A stretch of DNA of 33,720 nt from an uncultured Bacilli bacterium (GTDB taxonomy: Bacteria; Bacillota_I; Bacilli_A; RF39; UBA660). This document shows positions 1 to 6,955 of the stretch, piece after piece. The stretch is from contig CALVVM010000048.1 in the NCBI GenBank assembly GCA_944363855.1, forward strand, positions 1 to 33,720. The letters run 5' to 3'. The notes beneath the pieces are model-generated. The model ran no database searches. It saw only the letters and a list, made by a program, of their open reading frames with translations, and was not told the origin of the DNA. How positions within the stretch are numbered: position 1 is the stretch's first letter; the number at the start of each line of letters is the position of its first letter. The position numbers were made by a program, and so were the translations under genes.

Positions 1-205
1 TGAAAAAATTTATTCAAATTTTAAATTTGGAATATCAACATATAAACAATTAAATTTAGAAAAATATATAAATAAATTTAGAAATCAAGCAAACAAACTA
101 ATAGATTCGAATAATAAATATAATATAGAATATCATGTAGACAATCATAATTTTAATTCAAAAGATAATTATAGATTAGACTATTTTTTATCTAAAAGAA
201 TATAA
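1..205 (+). CDS. 3' end of an unrecognised gene (truncated by window edge)
   Basis: An open frame enters from the left edge (codons in phase with position 2) and runs 67 residues to TAA at 203-205. The visible tail is rich in Asn, Lys, Tyr and Asp and contains the string NSKDNYRLDYFLSK near the end. I do not recognise the family. A terminator-like hairpin follows directly, which supports a real gene end. It is one of few plus-strand genes in the window and converges on tsf. Function unknown. Confidence 0.55.
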   Translation, partial: EKIYSNFKFGISTYKQLNLEKYINKFRNQANKLIDSNNKYNIEYHVDNHNFNSKDNYRLDYFLSKRI

Positions 206-208
206 AAA

Positions 209-239
209 AATACAAATTAATTATATAACTTGTATTTTC
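209..239 (+). terminator. Terminator after the truncated left-edge gene
   Basis: AATACAA (209-215) pairs with TTGTATT (230-236), followed by a short T-rich tail. It is weak, with a long AT loop, but sits just past the stop codon at 205. Confidence 0.4.
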
Positions 240-352
240 TCTTAAAATTTTCCAACATTTACTTTACTTCACCAAAATCTAATTTACATAAAAATGTAAA
301 TAAAAGATTAATACTTATAGTATTTCTATTTTAAATATTAAAATAAAACAAT

Positions 353-375
353 AAAAAAACAAGTATTTCTACTTG
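353..375 (-). terminator. Rho-independent terminator of rpsB-tsf
   Basis: On the minus strand CAAGTA-GAAA-TACTTG (360-375) is followed by a run of seven T. The stem includes the last codons and stop of tsf, so the gene ends inside its own terminator. Confidence 0.85.
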
Positions 376-1247
376 CTTTGCATTTGTTTTGCTACTTCTT
401 CAGCAAAATTTTCTTCACGTTTTTCCATTCCCTCTCCAACTTCAAAACGAATCATTTCAGAAATTGTACCACCATTATTTTTAACATAATCAGATACGGT
501 TTCTTTATTTTCAGCTTTTACAAATATTTGATTTTCTAAACAAACTTCTTCGTAATATTTTCTAACTTTCCCTACTAAAATATTATCTATTCTATCTGCA
601 GGTTTTCCTTCATTTAATAATTGTTCTCTCATGATTTCTTTTTCTTTATCTAGAACATCAGTTGGAACATCACTTGATTTAACATATAAAGGTTTCATAG
701 CAGCAGCATGCATAGCTACATCTTTAGCTACTTCACTTGAAGCATTATCAACAACAGTTAAAACTGCAATTTTTCCACCCATATGAATATAATCACCAAA
801 TGATTCACTATCTTTTTTAGTTATAACTTCTACTCTTCTAAAACTTATTTTTTCTCCAATAGTAGCAGTTCTGGCAACTATTAAATCTTCAACTGTTCCT
901 TCACTAGTTTCTAATTTCATAGCTTCTTCTAGTGTAGTTACATCACTATTTATAATAGTTTCAAGTATTTCACTAACCATTCCTGTGAATTTTTCATTTT
1001 TAGCAACAAAATCTGTTTCAGCATTAACTTCAATAATAACTGCTTTATTTCCTTTAGTTAAAATAGCAGCAATACCTTCTGCAGCAATTCTATCAGCTTT
1101 TTTAGCAGCTTTAGAAATACCTTTTTCTCTTAACCAATCGATTGAAGCATTAATATCTCCATTGTTAGCTTCTAGTGCTTTTTTACAATCTAACATTCCA
1201 GCACCAGTTTTTTCTCTTAATTCTTTTACCATACTAGCAGTAATCAT
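369..1247 (-). CDS. tsf: Elongation factor Ts
   Basis: Guanine nucleotide exchange factor for EF-Tu in cytoplasmic translation. The 292 residues match the usual bacterial length. The N-terminal UBA-like domain (about 1-55, with VKELREKTGAGMLDCKKAL) is followed by the EF-Tu-contacting motif TDFVAKN (about 78-84) and then the core and dimerisation regions. The start is fixed by AAGGAGG seven bases before ATG. It lies directly downstream of rpsB, the standard rpsB-tsf operon, separated by a hairpin that may lower read-through. Identification is secure. Confidence 0.98.
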   Translation of the reverse strand: MITASMVKELREKTGAGMLDCKKALEANNGDINASIDWLREKGISKAAKKADRIAAEGIAAILTKGNKAVIIEVNAETDFVAKNEKFTGMVSEILETIINSDVTTLEEAMKLETSEGTVEDLIVARTATIGEKISFRRVEVITKKDSESFGDYIHMGGKIAVLTVVDNASSEVAKDVAMHAAAMKPLYVKSSDVPTDVLDKEKEIMREQLLNEGKPADRIDNILVGKVRKYYEEVCLENQIFVKAENKETVSDYVKNNGGTISEMIRFEVGEGMEKREENFAEEVAKQMQSK

Positions 1248-1271
1248 ATTTTTTCCTCCTTATTTATTAAT

Positions 1272-1297
1272 AAAAGATGATTATACAATCATCTTTT
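1272..1297 (-). terminator. Intercistronic hairpin between rpsB and tsf
   Basis: On the minus strand AAAAGATGAT pairs with ATCATCTTTT around a short loop, with only a modest T tract. It lies in the 57-base gap between the two genes. It could be a partial terminator or a processing site that tunes tsf expression relative to rpsB. Confidence 0.6.
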
Positions 1298-1304
1298 TAG
1301 TTCA

Positions 1305-2357
1305 TTAATTTAAAGCTTCTAATAATTCAGCTTTTTTCATTGTAGAATAACCTTTAATTTCTTTTGCTTTAGCAAGTTCTCTTAATTCAGCAACTGTTTT
1401 TCCAGTTAAATCTTCTTTAACTGTGGCTTTTTTTTCAACAGTTTTTTCAGTTTTAACTTCTACTTTAGCAACTTTTTCTTCTTTTTTAGCTTCTTCTACT
1501 TTTACTTCTTTTTCAAAACTTTTTGATGATTTTTTGTTATCAAATGATTTTTTCTTTCTATCGAATTGTCTATCATTAGTTTTTCTATCTTCTTTTTTCT
1601 TAACTGATTCAACAGCTTTTTTCATAATGTCTGTTCCATTTTCTTCAGTTTTTCCACTTACGTAATCAGTAATTTTTCCACCATTAGCTTCAAGTATTGC
1701 GTTATTCATAACACCTATAATTAATTTAACAGCACGAATTGCATCGTCGTTAGCAGGTATTACATAATCTACCATATCTGGATCACAGTTGGTATCAACT
1801 ATACCAAATACAGGTATATTTAATTTTTTAGCTTCACGAATAGCTATTTCTTCTTTAGAAGGATCTACGATAAACATAGCTTGTGGTAATTTATCCATAG
1901 AACGAATACCACATAATAATTTATCTAATTTAGCATATTCTTTTCTTAATCCAATAACTTCTTTCTTTGGAAGTAAATCGAATGTCCCATCTTGTTCCAT
2001 TCTTTCGATTTGTTCTAATCTTTTTACTCTATTTCTAATAGTTTTAAAGTTTGTAAGTGTTCCACCTAACCATCTTTCAGTTACATAGTAAGATTCACTT
2101 TTGATAGCTTCTTCTTTAGTAGCTTCTTGAGCTTGTTTTCTTGTTCCTACAAAAATAGTTTTACCACCATTTTTAGCTATTTCAGCTAAAGCAGTGTAAG
2201 CTTCTTCTATTTTTTTTGCAGTTTTTTGTAAATCGATAATATAAATTTCATCTCTTGAAGTAAAAATGTATTCTTTCATTTTTGGATTCCATCTTTTAGT
2301 TTGATGACCAAAATGAACACCAGCTTCTAATAAATTGTTCATAGACACAACTGTCAT
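1305..2357 (-). CDS. rpsB: Ribosomal protein S2 with C-terminal SAP/Rho-N-like extension
   Basis: Small-subunit ribosomal protein S2. Residues 1 to about 230 carry the normal S2 fold ([15 protein letters not shown] near the N-terminus, [38 protein letters not shown]). Typical S2 is 225-260 residues; this one is 350. The extra part is a Lys/Glu-rich linker (about 236-315) and a 34-residue terminal module (about 317-350, with [19 protein letters not shown]), which looks like a SAP or Rho-N-terminal helix-extension-helix. GGGAGG seven bases before ATG sets the start. It is first in the rpsB-tsf operon, with its own promoter 110 bases upstream. S2 identity is certain; the role of the extension is inferred only. 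Confidence 0.97.
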   Translation of the reverse strand: MTVVSMNNLLEAGVHFGHQTKRWNPKMKEYIFTSRDEIYIIDLQKTAKKIEEAYTALAEIAKNGGKTIFVGTRKQAQEATKEEAIKSESYYVTERWLGGTLTNFKTIRNRVKRLEQIERMEQDGTFDLLPKKEVIGLRKEYAKLDKLLCGIRSMDKLPQAMFIVDPSKEEIAIREAKKLNIPVFGIVDTNCDPDMVDYVIPANDDAIRAVKLIIGVMNNAILEANGGKITDYVSGKTEENGTDIMKKAVESVKKKEDRKTNDRQFDRKKKSFDNKKSSKSFEKEVKVEEAKKEEKVAKVEVKTEKTVEKKATVKEDLTGKTVAELRELAKAKEIKGYSTMKKAELLEALN

Positions 2358-2467
2358 ATTAATTCCTCCCTTTCGTTACATCTTCCATTCATATCAACTT
2401 CATACATCACCAATTTGGCACTAGACATATAAATCCATGAATGTGTTTAATTAAAAAAGCCATATAT

Positions 2468-2495
2468 ATTATAACACATTATATGACTTTTGCAA
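2468..2495 (-). promoter_or_regulatory. Sigma-A promoter of rpsB-tsf
   Basis: Minus strand TTGCAA (2490-2495), 16-base spacer, TATAAT (2468-2473). It leaves a leader of about 100 bases before rpsB that is GC-richer than its surroundings. Such leaders often carry S2 autoregulatory structure, but I could not identify a known one. Confidence 0.75.
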
Positions 2496-2509
2496 CAATT
2501 TTTTTCAAT

Positions 2510-3151
2510 TTATCTAACTCTTCTTATAGATAGTATTGGAATAATGTACATATTATCTATTCTAATTCCCATTTCTGGTGTTGATGAATGAATTATTTTT
2601 CCATCACCTATATAAATAGCTGAGTGTGTGGCAAATTCATCGTATCCATAAGATACTATATCTCCTACTTCTATTTCATCTATAGAAACTTCTGTCCCTG
2701 ACTTTATTTGTTCAACTGTTGTACGAGGTAATTTAATACCAAATGCAGCATATACAGTTTGAACAAATCCTGAACAGTCAGCACCATTAGTTAAACTAGT
2801 TCCACCAGCTACATAAGGATTACCAACAAACTGCTTAGCAAAATTAACTATTTTAGTTTTAAAAGCAATTCTTTCTTGCTTAGCTTTTTCAAGTCTAAAG
2901 TTTTCCATTTTTAATTTTGCTTGTTCTTGTTTGTATTTTTCAAATTCTTTATTATTAGGATCAGTCTTATATAAGTCAATTATATTTTCAACTGTTCCAA
3001 CTTCTTTTTCTTCTTTTATTTCGTATATTTCGATTTCAATGTTCTTATCAAGTATCGTTATTGCATTTACCACTTGAAATCCGGTTGAGTTTAATAAAGT
3101 AAGCAATAACACATTCGAGAAAATAAATATTCTCTTTAATCTGTCTTTCAC
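2510..3151 (-). CDS. Secreted NlpC/P60 cell-wall peptidase
   Basis: Predicted exported peptidoglycan endopeptidase cutting within stem peptides. Residues 1-30 form a signal peptide (basic MKDRLKR, hydrophobic core, VNA before the likely cleavage site). Residues about 36-100 are charged and probably helical. The C-terminal NlpC/P60 domain (about 102-213) shows the catalytic Cys126 in GADCSGFVQTVY, His176 in THSAIYIGDG and a third polar residue at His188. The start is GTG, preceded by GGAG. No SH3 or LysM anchoring domain is visible, so the charged stretch may position it. It has a consensus promoter and is monocistronic. Confidence 0.9.
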   Translation of the reverse strand: MKDRLKRIFIFSNVLLLTLLNSTGFQVVNAITILDKNIEIEIYEIKEEKEVGTVENIIDLYKTDPNNKEFEKYKQEQAKLKMENFRLEKAKQERIAFKTKIVNFAKQFVGNPYVAGGTSLTNGADCSGFVQTVYAAFGIKLPRTTVEQIKSGTEVSIDEIEVGDIVSYGYDEFATHSAIYIGDGKIIHSSTPEMGIRIDNMYIIPILSIRRVR

Positions 3152-3204
3152 AATAATTCTCCTATACTACAATTTTCCTGTCCTATTTTTTAGGCACATT
3201 GTCG

Positions 3205-3233
3205 ATTATAGCAAATCTAAAAGACAATGTCAA
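3205..3233 (-). promoter_or_regulatory. Consensus sigma-A promoter of the NlpC/P60 gene
   Basis: Minus strand TTGACA (3228-3233), 17-base spacer, TATAAT (3205-3210): a perfect consensus match, 54 bases before the GTG start. Confidence 0.9.
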
Positions 3234-3282
3234 ATTGAATTCTATTTTATTTTTATTATTACCTATTTTTTTTAAATTATTT

Positions 3283-3308
3283 ATCAAAAAAACGAGTCAA
3301 AACTCGTT
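3283..3308 (-). terminator. Terminator of the 241-residue kinase-fold gene
   Basis: Minus strand AACGAG-TTTTGA-CTCGTT followed by a run of T. The stem overlaps the stop codon. Confidence 0.8.
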
Positions 3309-4033
3309 TATTTTCTTACATTTTTTAATACTTTACCAATATGTTCCACTTTTTCTATTTGTGTATCTGCAACATTGTATGCTTTCATACAAAGTTCATT
3401 AAATAATTCTTCAAATTCAATATTTCCTGATGTACATTTGTCTAATAATTTAGTGAATTCTACGTCAGTGTAAGCTAAAGAAGCCAAACCAGTAGTATTT
3501 ATAAATATTGTAACTAACATCTTATTTAATCTAAGTCTATTTAACTCATCTATTTCACCAATGCTTTTATTTAGTTCATATGGATAATTATCTATATCTA
3601 TCATTTTAAAACCTTCATCATACATAACATTAGAAATAAAAGTATCATAAATAACATATTTTAAATCTGTTAGTTTCTTTGTATCTTCGAATAATTTTAC
3701 TGTACTTGAAGCAAATTCACTTACTGATATATCTAATCTAGGTTTTTTTTGTAAATCCTTACCTTTACAATATTTCATCAAATAACCTTTAAACTTATCT
3801 TTAACATATAATAATTTTATCGGAGATATATAAGAATCAATATTTATATTTAATTTTTGTTCATAATTTTCTAATTCTTCTATATTTAATCCATTAAATA
3901 CTTTTAATGCATAAAAATCTTTATCTAATCTAAATTTAAATACATCACCTTGAGAACCATATCCTAAACTTGGTAACATTGAAAATAATTTATTGTCTTC
4001 AAATATTATCTTTTTATCCTCTACTTTATACAT
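3308..4033 (-). CDS. Small protein-kinase-fold protein
   Basis: A 241-residue protein with a minimal, divergent eukaryotic-type kinase layout. The Gly-rich loop GYGSQGDVF is at about 24-32, and ALKVF supplies the ATP-anchoring Lys (about 44). YDTFISNVMYDE stands in for the catalytic loop, with Asp and Asn correctly spaced. MIDIDNY replaces the DFG motif (DID). There is no canonical HRD, transmembrane segment or PASTA repeat, so this is not a PrkC-type sensor kinase. Substrate unknown; it could phosphorylate a protein or a small molecule. A second gene of the same layout lies at 6956-7716, on the other side of gltX. It has its own TTGACA/TAAAAT promoter and terminator. Confidence 0.75.
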   Translation of the reverse strand: MYKVEDKKIIFEDNKLFSMLPSLGYGSQGDVFKFRLDKDFYALKVFNGLNIEELENYEQKLNINIDSYISPIKLLYVKDKFKGYLMKYCKGKDLQKKPRLDISVSEFASSTVKLFEDTKKLTDLKYVIYDTFISNVMYDEGFKMIDIDNYPYELNKSIGEIDELNRLRLNKMLVTIFINTTGLASLAYTDVEFTKLLDKCTSGNIEFEELFNELCMKAYNVADTQIEKVEHIGKVLKNVRK

Positions 4034-4057
4034 AATTTGCCCCCTTTGATGTCGACT

Positions 4058-4086
4058 ATTTTATTATATATTGGTAATTTTGTCAA
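4058..4086 (-). promoter_or_regulatory. Promoter of the kinase-fold gene
   Basis: Minus strand TTGACA (4081-4086), 17-base spacer, TAAAAT (4058-4063). The 5' leader is about 20 bases. Confidence 0.8.
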
Positions 4087-4104
4087 ATTAAAAGAGCCGT
4101 TATG

Positions 4105-4126
4105 TTAAAAGAGCCGTTAAGCTCTC
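4105..4126 (-). terminator. Probable original terminator of tRNA-Glu, now separated from it
   Basis: Minus strand AGAGC-TTAACG-GCTCT followed by TTTT. It lies just downstream of the partial tRNA-Glu 3' end at 4135-4157. This fits the ancestral order tRNA then terminator, before an element inserted between them. Confidence 0.55.
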
Positions 4127-4134
4127 ATCTTTAA

Positions 4135-4157
4135 TAATTGGTGACCCGTATGGGATT
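4135..4157. repeat. Distal attachment-site copy (tRNA-Glu 3' end)
   Basis: A 23-base exact copy of 4863-4885, covering the CCA, discriminator, acceptor 3' strand and part of the T-arm of tRNA-Glu. No tRNA body follows. With the intact gene 728 bases away it forms an att-like direct repeat pair, the usual mark of a tRNA-targeting tyrosine integrase. Confidence 0.85.
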
Positions 4158-4294
4158 TAATGGCAATTTTTTATAATTTGTTGAAAATAAATGCCCAAAT
4201 CAAGATTTACCTTTAAAATAAAGGTAATTGTTTTAATACTTTGCTTAATTTTGTTAATGTTAATTCATTTAAAAAGTTCTTACATTTACATCAA

Positions 4295-4317
4295 ACAAGA
4301 CCAAAACAAGACCAAAA
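4295..4317. repeat. Arm-type direct repeats (two copies)
   Basis: Two tandem copies of ACAAGACCAAA, 11 bases apart start to start, about 138 bases inside the distal att. Tandem repeats placed like this near element ends are typical arm-type binding sites of tyrosine integrases. The same unit recurs at 4792, 8876, 8907 and 11647. Confidence 0.65.
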
Positions 4318-4347
4318 AAACAATTAGATTCTAATTGTTTTATTTTT
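4318..4347 (+). terminator. Terminator inside the tRNA-Glu element
   Basis: CAATTAGA-TT-CTAATTG followed by TTTTATTTTT. It is just downstream of arm repeats, where the 3' end of a lost gene might have been, and also insulates the peptide promoter. Confidence 0.6.
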
Positions 4348-4368
4348 ATAAAAGTTTAACATATACTA

Positions 4369-4397
4369 TTGATATATGAATATATGTTTGCTATAAT
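4369..4397 (+). promoter_or_regulatory. Promoter of the hydrophobic peptide (tRNA-Glu element)
   Basis: TTGATA (4369-4374), 17-base spacer, TATAAT (4392-4397). More than 30 bases around it, including the spacer and the upstream ATATACTA, are nearly identical to the promoter at 11586-11614 in the tRNA-Met element. This links the two modules by descent. Confidence 0.85.
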
Positions 4398-4465
4398 GTT
4401 ATTGGATACATTTGAAATATATCAGGTGCTTTCCCTTTCTTGAAAAAGAAAGGTGGTGGTTAATT

Positions 4466-4543
4466 ATGACAAAAAGAGAATTATCTCAATTTATTATAAT
4501 TCTACTATTATTTTTTATAGTAATCACCTTACTATTTAAATAA
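4466..4543 (+). CDS. Type I toxin-like 25-residue membrane peptide
   Basis: An ATG-to-TAA frame encoding a charged N-terminus (MTKRELSQ) followed by one hydrophobic helix (IIILLLFFIVITLLF) ending in Lys. GGTGGT precedes the ATG. The leader segment CTTTCTT-GAAA-AAGAAAG can fold back next to the Shine-Dalgarno, as in type I toxin mRNAs that hide their start site. A strong promoter, its own terminator and a convergent RNA over the 3' end complete a type I toxin-antitoxin layout. It resembles Fst/TxpA/holin-like toxins in architecture, not in clear sequence identity. Toxicity is inferred. Confidence 0.65.
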   Translation: MTKRELSQFIIILLLFFIVITLLFK

Positions 4544-4627
4544 TAAAAACATCTGATTTCAACAACCGTTGATTTCAGATGCAATCCAATAAGGGAGTGC
4601 ATTTGATTTGCCCAATCAAATGTATCC
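4544..4627 (-). ncRNA. Candidate antisense antitoxin RNA (tRNA-Glu element)
   Basis: Minus-strand TATAAT at 4634-4639 predicts a start near 4627. The RNA would contain a hairpin (CATTTGATT / AATCAAATG) and end at an imperfect long hairpin (4550-4581) followed by TTTTT. It overlaps the 3' untranslated part of the toxin mRNA by about 80 bases, as TxpA/RatA-type pairs do. The motif GGAAACTT-CATATAAT upstream is shared with the second module. Confidence 0.55.
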
Positions 4628-4636
4628 TTTTTTATT
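4600..4636 (+). terminator. Terminator of the hydrophobic-peptide mRNA
   Basis: CATTTGATT-TGCCC-AATCAAATG followed by TATCC and TTTTTT. The same bases read on the other strand form the 5' hairpin of the antisense RNA. Confidence 0.7.
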
Positions 4637-4791
4637 ATATGCAAGTTTCCTTGACATATTTAATATAACACAATTTACTCAAAAAATCAATATTTCAGTG
4701 AATTTACTCTCAAAGTAATTGCAAAAATTATAAAATAATTAATTAATATAAAAAAACAATATATATAGGAATTTACCTACAAATTTTTTTA

Positions 4792-4816
4792 GACAAGGCC
4801 AAAAACAAGACCAAAA
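4792..4816. repeat. Arm-type direct repeats near the tRNA-Glu end
   Basis: ACAAGGCCAAAA and ACAAGACCAAAA in tandem, about 50 bases from the tRNA 3' end. Confidence 0.6.
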
Positions 4817-4866
4817 TGCATTTAGGCACTCAAAAACCCTTATAAAATAAGGGTTTATAAACTAAT

Positions 4867-4943
4867 TGGTGACCCGTATGGGATTCGGACCCATGTATGT
4901 AGCCTTGAGAGGGCTATGTGTTAAACCACTTCACCAACGGGCC
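4867..4943 (-). tRNA. tRNA-Glu (anticodon CTC)
   Basis: A complete cloverleaf of 77 bases with encoded CCA. The acceptor GGCCCGT pairs with ACGGGTC. The D-arm is GTGG-type, the anticodon stem TAGCC/GGCTA encloses loop CTCTCAA (anticodon CTC), and the T-arm contains GTCCGAAT. Its 3' half is the target of the adjacent integrated element, which preserves an intact gene. It follows gltX and has a promoter inside the end of gltX. Confidence 0.93.
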
Positions 4944-4960
4944 ATAATCAATATATACTT

Positions 4961-4989
4961 ATTATAGCATATATTGATTTTTTTGTTAA
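4961..4989 (-). promoter_or_regulatory. Promoter of tRNA-Glu
   Basis: Minus strand TTAACA (4984-4989, overlapping the gltX stop), 17-base spacer, TATAAT (4961-4966). A long AT-rich inverted repeat (AATCAATATAT / TATATATTGATT, about 4947-4980) covers the -10 and may also act as the gltX terminator. Confidence 0.75.
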
Positions 4990-6635
4990 TTTATTTTTGA
5001 ATATCTTTCTTTAATTCTATCGATACCCATTAAACTCATTATTTCAAATAAATCTGGAGTCATTGATTTACTAGTTAAAGCAACTCTTAATACTGTTGAT
5101 ACATCAGCTACATTTCCTTTGAATAATTCAGGATTTTTCTTATATTCTTTCATATTAGAAGCATATCCTAATTCATCACACATGAGTTTAATGTTATTGA
5201 ACCAAGTTTCTTTATTATCTAAACTAATATATTTATTTACATATGTATCTAAAATATTTTTAATTTCTTCTTTATCAGTTATATTTTTCCATTCATATTC
5301 CATTTCTTTATTATAGAATATATCATCATACATATACCATATTAAGTTTTCTATATCAGAGTATTTAGAAATGTCTTTTCTAGGCTTTTCTTGAACTCTT
5401 TCTATATTTAAAATATTTTTATAGTATTCTACATCTTTTTCTATCAATTCTTTTAATGATTCACTATGAACACTTGCCCATTTCAAAGATTCTTCATATA
5501 CTTCATCTTTTGTCATTTTAGATATTATGTTTTTAGATATATCATCTAATTTCATTAAGTCATATAAAGCTCCGCTAGTTGACATTTTAGCTGCGCTAAA
5601 TTCAAAATCAGTGAATTTTTTATCTGGATTAGCTGTGTGCCATTCTTCATAATTAGAATTAATTATTGTCATTAATGATTCAATAACTGCAATAGTTGGA
5701 TATCCCATTTCATCATAATAACTCATACTTGCTTCAGGGTCTTTTCTTTTACTTATTTTTCTTAAAGATTCCCCTTCTTTTTTCATGATGAGTGGTGTAT
5801 GAATATATTTAGGTGCTTCAAATCCAAAAGCAGCAAACATTTGAATATGCTTAGGAGCACTTGGTAACCATTCTTCTCCTCTAACTACATGTGTTGTATG
5901 CATCAAGTGATCGTCTACTACATGTGCGAAATGGTATGTTGGAAGCATATTTTCACTTTTCATAATAACTTCATCTATATCATTTTCATTTAAGAATAGT
6001 TTACCTTGTCTTAAATCATCAAATTCAAACTTATTATCAAAGTTACCATTACTTCTAAATCTAATAACAAATTTTTCTCCATTATTTATTTTTTCTATAG
6101 CTTCTTCTGGAGTAAGTCTTGAGCATCTAGCAAATCTACCATGGTATCCTGTTCTAATTTTCATAGTTTCTTGATTTTCTCTCATTTCTCCTAATTCTTC
6201 TGTTGTACAAAAGCAAGGGTATGCTCTACCTATTTCAATTAAATGTTTAATAAAAGCATGATATATTTCTTTTCTTTCACTTTGAATATAAGGACCATAA
6301 TTACCTACTATTTCCCCATTAAATTCATATTCATCAGGAGTAAGTCCATAATTATTTAAAGTTTGCATTATAAGTTCTACTGCACCTTCTATTTCTCTTG
6401 CTTTATCTGTATCTTCATTTCTTAAGAAAAATACTCCTTTTGATTCTCTAGCAATTACATAATTTATAATTGCTTGAAAAAGTCCGCCTAAATGCATAAA
6501 TCCAGTTGGAGATGGTGCGAATCTAGTTACACATGCTCCTTCACCTAAATCTCTTTTTGGATATTCTTTTTCATAATCACTCACTGTCTTTGTAATATTA
6601 GGAAATATTACGTTAGCTAAATCTTTGTTTGTCAT
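4986..6635 (-). CDS. gltX: Glutamyl-tRNA synthetase
   Basis: Class I aminoacyl-tRNA synthetase charging tRNA-Glu (in Bacillota often also tRNA-Gln, for later amidation). The HIGH-type motif is in RFAPSPTGFMHLGG (about 38-51) and the KMSKS-type motif is KISKR (about 293-297). PCFC at about 140-143 lies in the usual insertion region. At 549 residues it is longer than most GluRS (about 470-500); the first 30 residues precede the Rossmann fold. GGTGAT precedes the ATG. It is regulated by a T-box leader, and tRNA-Glu lies immediately downstream, pairing enzyme and substrate in one locus. Confidence 0.95.
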   Translation of the reverse strand: MTNKDLANVIFPNITKTVSDYEKEYPKRDLGEGACVTRFAPSPTGFMHLGGLFQAIINYVIARESKGVFFLRNEDTDKAREIEGAVELIMQTLNNYGLTPDEYEFNGEIVGNYGPYIQSERKEIYHAFIKHLIEIGRAYPCFCTTEELGEMRENQETMKIRTGYHGRFARCSRLTPEEAIEKINNGEKFVIRFRSNGNFDNKFEFDDLRQGKLFLNENDIDEVIMKSENMLPTYHFAHVVDDHLMHTTHVVRGEEWLPSAPKHIQMFAAFGFEAPKYIHTPLIMKKEGESLRKISKRKDPEASMSYYDEMGYPTIAVIESLMTIINSNYEEWHTANPDKKFTDFEFSAAKMSTSGALYDLMKLDDISKNIISKMTKDEVYEESLKWASVHSESLKELIEKDVEYYKNILNIERVQEKPRKDISKYSDIENLIWYMYDDIFYNKEMEYEWKNITDKEEIKNILDTYVNKYISLDNKETWFNNIKLMCDELGYASNMKEYKKNPELFKGNVADVSTVLRVALTSKSMTPDLFEIMSLMGIDRIKERYSKIN

Positions 6636-6651
6636 AAAATCACCTTTCTAA

Positions 6652-6862
6652 TAAAAAATAGACCCATCCTATATATAAGGACGAATCTATTCGTGGTACC
6701 ACCTTAATTTATGTATTTCTACACCTTTAAACTATAACGTTGTTACCGTACTATGTAAGCTCCAAAGTTTCTTCAAATAATTCATTTATTAGTTCACACC
6801 TACCACTAACTCTCTTTAAAAATCATTATTATACTCTTCTTTTTCTTCGCTTTTTAAATTAC
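6652..6862 (-). promoter_or_regulatory. T-box leader of gltX
   Basis: Minus-strand leader with the conserved T-box AAGGTGGTACCACG (6692-6705), the stem I start AGAGAGT, and a GGTAGGTGTGAA-like distal loop. The terminator is a 10-bp stem GATTCGTCCT / AGGATGGGTC followed by TATTTTTTA (6652-6687). GAAGAA at 6769-6774 offers a GAA (Glu) specifier codon, consistent with sensing uncharged tRNA-Glu. The T-box bases overlap the 5' side of the terminator, as expected for antitermination. Confidence 0.92.
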
Positions 6863-6868
6863 GAACTT

Positions 6869-6897
6869 ATTATAACAAACTTTTTAGTATTTGTAAA
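6869..6897 (-). promoter_or_regulatory. Promoter of the gltX T-box transcript
   Basis: Minus strand TTTACA (6892-6897), 17-base spacer, TATAAT (6869-6874). It is back to back with the divergent promoter at 6902-6930. Confidence 0.8.
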
Positions 6898-6901
6898 TAA
6901 T

Positions 6902-6930
6902 TTGATTTAATTAAAAAAATAGTATATAAT
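6902..6930 (+). promoter_or_regulatory. Promoter of the frameshifted kinase-fold gene
   Basis: TTGATT (6902-6907), 17-base spacer, TATAAT (6925-6930). The leader contains ATCCT-GTTA-AGGAT, a small hairpin that could cover the AAGGA ribosome-binding site. Confidence 0.75.
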
Positions 6931-6955
6931 ACTATCCTGTTAAGGATGGGATAAT

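Larger units (their letters stand above)
4158..4885. mobile_element. Integrase-less 728-bp element in tRNA-Glu
   Basis: DNA between two 23-base tRNA-Glu 3'-end repeats. It holds paired arm-like repeats at 4295-4317 and 4792-4816, a short inverted repeat next to the tRNA (AACCCTTA / TAAGGGTT, about 4847-4860), and one gene: a hydrophobic 25-residue peptide with an antisense RNA. No integrase, replication or transfer gene remains. The same end architecture occurs in the tRNA-Met element, so this is either a relic or a non-autonomous element moved by an integrase encoded elsewhere. Confidence 0.7.

Noticed and set aside
4140-4160. A second tRNA-Glu gene at 4135-4157
   Set aside because: Only the 3' end is present; no anticodon arm, D-arm or 5' acceptor strand can be found next to it.
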